Source: DSUN01 sp035527715 (GTDB lineage: Bacteria > Planctomycetota > PUPC01 > DSUN01). From it: DNA of 10,320 nt. This document shows, piece by piece, positions 5,825 to 10,320 of the stretch (positions are counted from its first letter, which is position 1; each line of letters begins with the position of its first letter). The stretch covers positions 1 to 10,320 of the forward strand of contig DATKZY010000247.1 of NCBI GenBank assembly GCA_035527715.1, in the 5' to 3' direction. A program made the translations under genes and the position numbers. The notes beneath the pieces are model-generated. The model was given only the letters and a program-made list of their open reading frames with translations. It had not been told where the DNA came from and ran no database searches.

Positions 5825-6606
5825 TGGGAATGGAAGACCAGATGCTGGAACGCGCTCGACAAGGCATCCTGCCTGTGGGCGAGGAGATCATTGACACCCA
5901 CTCGCACTTCGAGTCCGGCTTCACTTACTACCACATCCCCTATAGCACGGATGAAGCGGTGGTCCGCGAGATGGACCGCTATGGCGTCGCCCAAGCCTTC
6001 ACGTTCTCCTTCACGGGCGTGGGGTCCGACTACACCATCGGCAACGACGCCATCATCCGCCTCGTCCGCAAACACCCGACCCGCTTCGTCGGCTTCACGA
6101 CGCTCAACGCCAACTACCCGAAGCTCTGGCTGGGCGAGCTGGACCGCTGCTGGGCCGCCGGCCTCCGCGGCATCAAACTCATCCCCCACTACCAGGGACG
6201 CACGACGGCCAACACCGACATCGCGCCCATCCTCGCCTGGGCCGACGAGCACGGCTGCCCGGTCCTCAACCACTCGTGGGACGACCCGACGAAGCTCAAG
6301 CAGTGGGCGACCGATTTTCCCCGCGCCTGCTTCCTCATCGGCCACGCCTCGACTGACTTCGCCGACGCCGTGAACCGCCTGCCCAACGTGTTCCAGGACA
6401 CCTGCGCCGTCCTCCACAAGGGCCAGTTCGAGAAGATGTGCCAGGTGCTCGATACCGACAAGATCGTGTATGGCTCCGACTTCCTGGACCTCGACATCGC
6501 CTTCGGCCTCGGCCCCATCCTCTACGCCCGCGTGCCCGACGCCCTCAAGCGCAAAGTGCTCACCACGAACCCGCAGCGGGTCGTGAAGCAGTACATACAG
6601 GAATGA
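5824..6606 (+). CDS. Amidohydrolase-2 family metal-dependent hydrolase
   Basis: This 260-residue TIM-barrel protein carries the full expected metal and catalytic set: H26 and H28 in IIDTHSHFES, H150 in PVLNHSWDD, H174 in FLIGHAS and D219 in IVYGSDFLDLD. GIKLIPHYQGR resembles the strand that carries a Lys and His in relatives. These enzymes hydrolyse or decarboxylate small cyclic or amide substrates; the substrate here is unknown. The start may be ATG 5824 or ATG 5830, two codons later. The stop TGA (6604-6606) overlaps the next ATG (6603-6605) in an ATGA junction, so the genes are translationally coupled. It is a paralogue of the preceding gene with an intact active site, which suggests a duplicated pair in which one copy changed role. 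Confidence 0.85.
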   Translation: MGMEDQMLERARQGILPVGEEIIDTHSHFESGFTYYHIPYSTDEAVVREMDRYGVAQAFTFSFTGVGSDYTIGNDAIIRLVRKHPTRFVGFTTLNANYPKLWLGELDRCWAAGLRGIKLIPHYQGRTTANTDIAPILAWADEHGCPVLNHSWDDPTKLKQWATDFPRACFLIGHASTDFADAVNRLPNVFQDTCAVLHKGQFEKMCQVLDTDKIVYGSDFLDLDIAFGLGPILYARVPDALKRKVLTTNPQRVVKQYIQE

Positions 6607-7064
6607 GACAGGGGCAAACCGCGGTGCGCTACCGAGACACGGGACAGGTGCACCTGGACTTCCATCGCACGACCAACGGCACCATCGCCTACCTGCGGAC
6701 GACGTATGGCCAGGATTTCCTCGACGAGGTGCTCCGGCGGTTCGCACGCGAGGTCTATCGCTCCATCCGCGAGGACCTGCGGCGCGGCGACCCCGAGCAA
6801 CTCGTCGAGCACTGGGCTTACTACCTCGGCCGCGAGGGCGGCGACTACGTCATCGAGCGGCAACCCGACCTCATCCGCCTCACCGTCCGCCGCTGCCCCG
6901 CGGTCGCCTACTTGCGCGAGCGCGGGATCGGGCCCGACCCCGCGTTCTGCCGCCAGACGAGCGTCGTCAACGCCGCCCTTGCTGAAGGTTCCCCCTTTGA
7001 GCTTGCCACCGAGGTCGTCGGCGACGGCCAGTGCGTCCAGACCCTGCGGAGGGTCCGGCCGTGA
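6603..7064 (+). CDS. Small cysteine-motif protein, probable L-2-amino-thiazoline-4-carboxylate hydrolase family (first copy)
   Basis: This 153-residue protein is soluble and mostly helical in its first half, with no signal peptide. Three cysteines stand out: C98 in RRCPAVAYL, C116 in PAFCRQ and C144 in DGQCVQTL. The helix-rich N-terminus, the RCP motif and the late G-x-x-C strand resemble the ATC hydrolase-like family (PF14196), whose named member hydrolyses a thiazoline ring toward cysteine. I make this call from memory of the pattern and hold it loosely. The start is the ATG of an ATGA overlap with the preceding amidohydrolase. The next gene is a diverged tandem copy. The substrate is unknown; an amide or ring-opening step would fit the neighbours. 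Confidence 0.75.
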   Translation: MRQGQTAVRYRDTGQVHLDFHRTTNGTIAYLRTTYGQDFLDEVLRRFAREVYRSIREDLRRGDPEQLVEHWAYYLGREGGDYVIERQPDLIRLTVRRCPAVAYLRERGIGPDPAFCRQTSVVNAALAEGSPFELATEVVGDGQCVQTLRRVRP

Positions 7065-7543
7065 TCCCGAGCGACCACTTCGTCCGATTCTACAACGAGG
7101 TCTTCCAGGCTCTCGACGAGCGCGGCCACGAGCACCTGGTGGCCTACTGGCGCCAACTGGGCCGACTCCAGGCCGCCGAGCTTGCCGAGCGCTTCCGCGC
7201 CGGCGGCCTCCAGGCCGCCTATGACTACTGGCGCCGCGTCTTCAACGAGGAGAACTGCCAGGGCCAGCTCACCCTGACCGACGACTGCCTCGAACTCCGC
7301 ATGGACCGCTGCCCCAGCCTTGCCAAAGTCCTCGACAGCGACGCCGCTCCCTGCCCGCTCTACTGCGACCATTGCATGGCGTGGATTCAGCCCGTCACGG
7401 AGGCCTGCGGCCTGCACGCCGTTCTCGACATGCAGTCCCGCACCGAGCCCCACTGCCTCCTGCGCGTCTACCGCGACGCGGCCCAGGCCGCCGCCTTCGA
7501 GCGCCAGGCCCTCCTCCCCTCCCGCCCCTGCGCCGAGGCATAG
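7061..7543 (+). CDS. Small cysteine-rich paralogue of the preceding protein (second copy)
   Basis: This 160-residue protein aligns with the preceding one: C84 in DRCPSLAKVL, C102 in PLYC and C132 in HCLLRV match C98, C116 and C144 with the same 18-residue first spacing. It adds C98, C105 and C116, giving CPLYCDHC, a C-x3-C-x2-C cluster that could bind a metal or Fe-S centre. The N-terminal helices also correspond (AAYDYWRRVF against EQLVEHWAYYL). The start is GTG 7061 in a GTGA overlap with the previous stop, with GGAGGG (7048-7053) 7 nt upstream; an in-frame GTG at 7031 lacks this. It is the last gene of the plus operon, ending 14 bases from the convergent phosphorylase stop. The function is unknown; the pair may form a heteromer. 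Confidence 0.75.
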   Translation: MIPSDHFVRFYNEVFQALDERGHEHLVAYWRQLGRLQAAELAERFRAGGLQAAYDYWRRVFNEENCQGQLTLTDDCLELRMDRCPSLAKVLDSDAAPCPLYCDHCMAWIQPVTEACGLHAVLDMQSRTEPHCLLRVYRDAAQAAAFERQALLPSRPCAEA

Positions 7544-7557
7544 CCGCTAGCGCTCCG

Positions 7558-10086
7558 CTACAACTGCACCTCGACACAGTGCTGGCGCCCTTTCGCCAGG
7601 CGCTCAGCGGGGATGAGGCCCGGGCAAGGTCGGCCGTCGAGGAGCACCCTCGGGGCCCCGCCGCGGCGGACATCAACGAGGAGTTGCACGCCGCGGAAGG
7701 TGCGGGTGACTCGATAGTGGTCCCAGCAGCGTGGCGGGCGGGGGGCGATGCGCAGGCCGTCGAACTCGGGGATGAGCCCGATGACGCGCTCGATGCTGCG
7801 GCGATACCAGGCGAGCGACCCCGTGAAGTTGCTGAAGAGATTCGTGCCGTAGGCCGGATGGTCGGGGCCGACGAAGAAGTTCGATTGCTGGTGCGGCGGG
7901 GTCGTCGAGATGTCGGGCACGAGGTTGCACGGCAGGGTCTTCTGAATCTCCTCGTACCACCGATCCGCCTTGCCCGCGCACACCAGCGCGTACAGGAAAA
8001 AACTCTCGCCGTGGGTGTAGATGCTGCCGTTCTCGAACATCCCGGGCAACTGGTCGGCGATGCGGCCGACGAGCGGGCGGCTGGGCCGCGTGTAGGACGG
8101 CTTCAGCAGCAGATGGCCCACCGGCGTGGCGAGCCGCTCGATGGCCTGCCACACCTGCTCCTCGCGCCCCGCCGCGGCGGCCACGCCGGTGAAGAGCGCC
8201 CAGGTGTTGACGTTGAGGTGAATCTTCCCCTCGGCGTTCTCGCGCGAGCCGATGGGCACGCCCTGGCCGTTGATGGCGTAGATGTACCAGGCGCCGTCCC
8301 AGGCGTGGGCGTTGATCCGCTGCGTCATCGTGTCGGCGATGCGGGCGAACTCGGCGGCATCGGCCTCGCGCCCCGTGTGGGCCGCCAGCTCGGCCATGAG
8401 CCTCGCGGCATGGACGCAGGCGCAGGAGAGCCACACGCTCACGCCCTTCTCGCCGCCGATCGCGCTGATCGCATCGTTCCAGTCGCCGTAACCGATCGAG
8501 CACAGGCCGTGGAAGCCCGTGTTGTCCGAAAGCGAGCGCACAGCGCGGCAGGCGTGATCGTAGACTGTGCCGCTGGTGGCACAGGCATCTTGCCTGTGCC
8601 CCACAGGCTGGAAGCCTGTGCCACCCAGAACGTTGGGGTCGAGGAAGGGGACCTCCTCGTCGAGGAAGGCGAAGTCGCCCGTCTCCTTCAGATAGCGCAC
8701 GAGCAGGTCGGGAATCCACGAAGGCGAATCCTGGTACATCCGCAGGTCGTGCCCGCCGCCGGGGAACTTCTCGTATTGGCGGACGGCACGGCCGTCGGGG
8801 AACTGGTAGCGGAGGGCCGTGGCGAGTTGGGCGCGAACGTAGGGCGCCTCGAAATCGCAGATGCCGAGCAGGTCCTGCAGGATGTCGCGGTAGCCCACTT
8901 TGTCCAGCGCGCGCACGTAGCGGCTCTGGTTCCGCGCCTGGAGCTTCGACCAGACGTTGAAGTAGCGGTCGAGCGCCGCGTCGGGCGTGCGGACGGCGTT
9001 CGCGAGCACCTTCCGCCGCCAGGTCGCGGCGAGCCGTTTCCGACACTCTTCGACGCCGTCGAGCGCCTCGCGGCGGACGCGGCCGAGGAACTCCTTTCGT
9101 TCCTCTGCCCCGATGGGGCACTTGCCGTAGACGAGGGTCCACGTGCGGCTCTCGCCCGCCTCCAGATGAGCGTTGAACTGCGCGGCGGCGACGAGGCCGT
9201 CGTAGGGCTGGAGGCCGAGGGAGTTGAAGCAGGCACCGCGCCGCACCGCCGCGGGAATGGGCGCGCGGGCGGGGCCGCCGTCGAACACCTCGCCCATCAT
9301 GTCGAAGCCGTCGAAGGGCGTGGCGGACGCCAGGAACGCCGCTCGCGGGTGCTTGTTCCCCTGGTCGTGGTTGAGGAACACGAGAGCGCCCTCCTCCACG
9401 ATGCCCTCGCACACGACACGGGGCACGAAGTAGTAGGCGGGATAGCTGTCCAGGCACACTCGCAGGCGCGGGAACCACGACAGGTCGCGCGGGCGACGGC
9501 GACGGTTCGCCAGCGTCACCTGCCACACCTCGAGCGGCAGCTCGTCGTGGACGAAGACGTCGAGGCGGCAGGCCAGCCCCTCGCGTGCGGCGCGAAGCTC
9601 GAACGTGTCGAGGCCCTGGCGACAGGCGAAGCCGCGATACCGCTCCTCCTCGTAGCCCACGAGCGGGAACATCGGCCACGCCCGCCCACCCTCGTGGACC
9701 CAGAAGGCGCGCGCGTCCTGGGGTTGAGGGGATGTCGGCACGTAGTTGGTGTCGAGGTGGCTCGTCATCTTGCCCGCCAGCACGCTGTCCACGCACGAGA
9801 AGCCGCCGGCGTGCTGGTCCCAGAACGAGCCCCACTGGTCGCGGTCGCGGAAGTGGCTGCTCGCCATCAAGTGCAGCATCGGGCGCGGCGTGTGGAGGGA
9901 GCGGAGGGCCACCTGGCAGTCCACCAGGAAGCCTTGCCTGTCGTGGGCGTCCTCGAAGGCGGCGTAGCGGGTCCGCAGGGCTTCGGCCTCCTCGACGCTC
10001 AAGCCATCGAGGGGTGGTCGCCCGGCGGCCAGGCTCTCGCGGCAGCGCCGCACCAGGGCATCCATCGCAACGGGGTCGAACGCCAT
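7558..10086 (-). CDS. GH94 glycoside phosphorylase (cellobiose/chitobiose phosphorylase-like)
   Basis: This 842-residue cytoplasmic enzyme should cleave a beta-glycosidic disaccharide or oligosaccharide with phosphate, releasing a sugar 1-phosphate. The N-terminal beta-sandwich begins near TPRPMLHLM, and GYRDILQDLLGI (about 400-412) opens the (alpha/alpha)6 barrel. The general acid is expected at D535 in GYGDWNDAIS, matching GGDWNDGMN of characterised relatives. H692 in ENGSIYTHGESF and the FFVGPDHPAYG and GLRIAPRPP blocks are typical of the C-terminal half. It differs from cellobiose phosphorylases around 435-450 (GGGHDLRMYQDSPSW) and in Y-A replacing G-G near the acid, so specificity is open. 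Residues 488-504 come from a 51-bp repeat. ATG 10086 has GAGGAG 6 nt upstream; the open frame back to 10245 covers the promoter. It is a single-gene unit. Confidence 0.9.
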   Translation of the reverse strand: MAFDPVAMDALVRRCRESLAAGRPPLDGLSVEEAEALRTRYAAFEDAHDRQGFLVDCQVALRSLHTPRPMLHLMASSHFRDRDQWGSFWDQHAGGFSCVDSVLAGKMTSHLDTNYVPTSPQPQDARAFWVHEGGRAWPMFPLVGYEEERYRGFACRQGLDTFELRAAREGLACRLDVFVHDELPLEVWQVTLANRRRRPRDLSWFPRLRVCLDSYPAYYFVPRVVCEGIVEEGALVFLNHDQGNKHPRAAFLASATPFDGFDMMGEVFDGGPARAPIPAAVRRGACFNSLGLQPYDGLVAAAQFNAHLEAGESRTWTLVYGKCPIGAEERKEFLGRVRREALDGVEECRKRLAATWRRKVLANAVRTPDAALDRYFNVWSKLQARNQSRYVRALDKVGYRDILQDLLGICDFEAPYVRAQLATALRYQFPDGRAVRQYEKFPGGGHDLRMYQDSPSWIPDLLVRYLKETGDFAFLDEEVPFLDPNVLGGTGFQPVGHRQDACATSGTVYDHACRAVRSLSDNTGFHGLCSIGYGDWNDAISAIGGEKGVSVWLSCACVHAARLMAELAAHTGREADAAEFARIADTMTQRINAHAWDGAWYIYAINGQGVPIGSRENAEGKIHLNVNTWALFTGVAAAAGREEQVWQAIERLATPVGHLLLKPSYTRPSRPLVGRIADQLPGMFENGSIYTHGESFFLYALVCAGKADRWYEEIQKTLPCNLVPDISTTPPHQQSNFFVGPDHPAYGTNLFSNFTGSLAWYRRSIERVIGLIPEFDGLRIAPRPPRCWDHYRVTRTFRGVQLLVDVRRGGAPRVLLDGRPCPGLIPAERLAKGRQHCVEVQL
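8575..8625. repeat. REPIN-like double-hairpin repeat inserted in frame in the phosphorylase gene
   Basis: The 51-bp element has perfect 12-bp terminal inverted repeats (GGTGGCACAGGC at 8575-8586, GCCTGTGCCACC at 8614-8625). It contains two internal hairpins: 8578-8600 (GGCACAGGCA, TCT, TGCCTGTGCC) and 8602-8620 (CACAGGCT, GGA, AGCCTGTG). Its length of 17 codons keeps the phosphorylase frame and encodes GGTGFQPVGHRQDACAT. Related proteins run from the FLDEEVPFLD helix straight into the GTVYDHACRA segment, so this is extra sequence. I recall the TGFQPV...RQDACAT peptide as a recurrent readout of a dispersed repeat in planctomycete-like genomes; this is unverified here. Confidence 0.85.
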
Positions 10087-10135
10087 CGGATTCTCCTCTG
10101 ACGTGCGTGGCGTGATGGTCGCTGGAGTGCCGCAC

Positions 10136-10164
10136 ATCATAGGCCAGCACGGTGCGTTGTGCAA
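10136..10164 (-). promoter_or_regulatory. Sigma70-type promoter of the GH94 gene
   Basis: On the minus strand TTGCAC (10164-10159) is followed by a 17-bp spacer and TATGAT (10141-10136). Both boxes lie close to consensus in a GC-rich background. The start of transcription would be near 10129, giving a 5' leader of about 43 nt before ATG 10086. Confidence 0.6.
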
Positions 10165-10218
10165 GACCCCCGTTGCCACAGGGTGCGTGTAATCTCCTTC
10201 GGTCGGAAAAGCCAGTTG

Positions 10219-10233
10219 CGCGATACTATCGCG
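10219..10233. promoter_or_regulatory. 15-bp palindrome upstream of the GH94 promoter (possible operator)
   Basis: CGCGATACTATCGCG is a perfect odd-length palindrome with 7-bp arms around a central C, about 55 bp upstream of the GH94 -35 box. This is a plausible activator or repressor site for a carbohydrate-responsive dimer, but no regulator gene is in view. Confidence 0.35.
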
Positions 10234-10260
10234 GGCACCCCCCATCCCGCAGCTGACCCA

Positions 10261-10315
10261 ACGCCCGCAGGGCGTGGCGGAGTAAAGCCCACGGCGATGC
10301 TTTGGGAGCCGTGGG
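10261..10315. repeat. Two-hairpin sequence at the right edge, possible dispersed repeat
   Basis: ACGCCC/GGGCGT with a 3-nt loop (10261-10275) is followed by CCCACGGC and GCCGTGGG (10288-10295 and 10308-10315), a perfect 8-bp stem with a 12-nt loop. No gene covers this stretch. The structure may continue beyond the window. It lacks a T-run on either strand, so I do not call a terminator. Confidence 0.45.
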
Positions 10316-10320
10316 TAAGG

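Noticed and set aside
5864..5878. GGCATCCTGCCTGTG inside the second amidohydrolase as a fragment of the same repeat
   Set aside because: The match to the repeat's GGCATCTTGCCTGTG is close, but it stands alone without inverted ends and encodes an ordinary stretch (GILPVGEE) just before the metal motif. Coincidence or an ancient remnant cannot be told apart.
7541..7560. Bidirectional terminator between the convergent genes
   Set aside because: The sequence has a short CGCTAGCG palindrome and loose outer symmetry but no stable long stem and no T-run on either strand.
7372..10101. Plus-strand open frame of 909 codons
   Set aside because: It is the antisense shadow of the GH94 gene and begins inside the last small cysteine-protein gene. 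It has no recognisable motif, whereas the minus strand shows conserved GH94 blocks throughout.

Overview
The window is a GC-rich (roughly two thirds G+C by eye), gene-dense bacterial segment with three transcription units and no RNA genes, CRISPR arrays or complete insertion sequences that I could see. Gene content (tandem stand-alone receiver domains, a GltD-like iron-sulfur flavoprotein, a DegT/amidohydrolase cluster, a GH94 phosphorylase) and the style of its small dispersed repeats suggest an uncultured-type bacterium of the Planctomycetota or a neighbouring phylum. That placement is inference from recollection, not proof.

Unit 1 (left, minus strand, about 3460 down to 1 and beyond) is an operon of three single-domain response regulators followed by a large GltD-like FAD/NAD(P)H oxidoreductase with two ferredoxin-type 4Fe-4S motifs and an MvhD-like C-terminal segment; the last gene runs off the left edge. 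The oxidoreductase starts at a TTG codon 5 bases after the last receiver gene. A strong minus-strand promoter candidate lies near 3467-3495, leaving a leader of about 395 nt full of short hairpins before the first receiver gene. No kinase or output domain is in view, so the receivers must communicate with something encoded elsewhere.

Unit 2 (middle, plus strand, 3556-7543) is driven by a back-to-back promoter at 3500-3528. It encodes a DegT/AHBA-synthase-type PLP aminotransferase, two related amidohydrolase-2 TIM barrels (the first lacking the usual metal ligands, the second complete), and two tandem small cysteine-containing proteins that are paralogues of each other and look like the L-2-amino-thiazoline-4-carboxylate hydrolase family. 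The last three genes are tightly linked by 4-base ATGA/GTGA overlaps. Together they look like a small-molecule (amino, amide or ring-opening) pathway that I cannot assign. Hexamer and heptamer tandem repeats separate the aminotransferase from the first amidohydrolase, and a short inverted copy of the hexamer repeat supplies the ribosome binding site of the second.

Unit 3 (right, minus strand, 10086-7558) is one gene, convergent with unit 2 with 14 bases between stop codons. It encodes a GH94 glycoside phosphorylase behind a good sigma70-type promoter (TTGCAC-N17-TATGAT). A 51-bp double-hairpin repeat sits in frame inside this gene and adds 17 residues to the protein. The right edge (10219-10320) holds a 15-bp palindrome and a two-hairpin sequence that may be another dispersed repeat.

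The best candidates for something undescribed are the unit 2 pathway, with its metal-less amidohydrolase and paired cysteine proteins, and the in-frame REPIN-like insertion in the phosphorylase.
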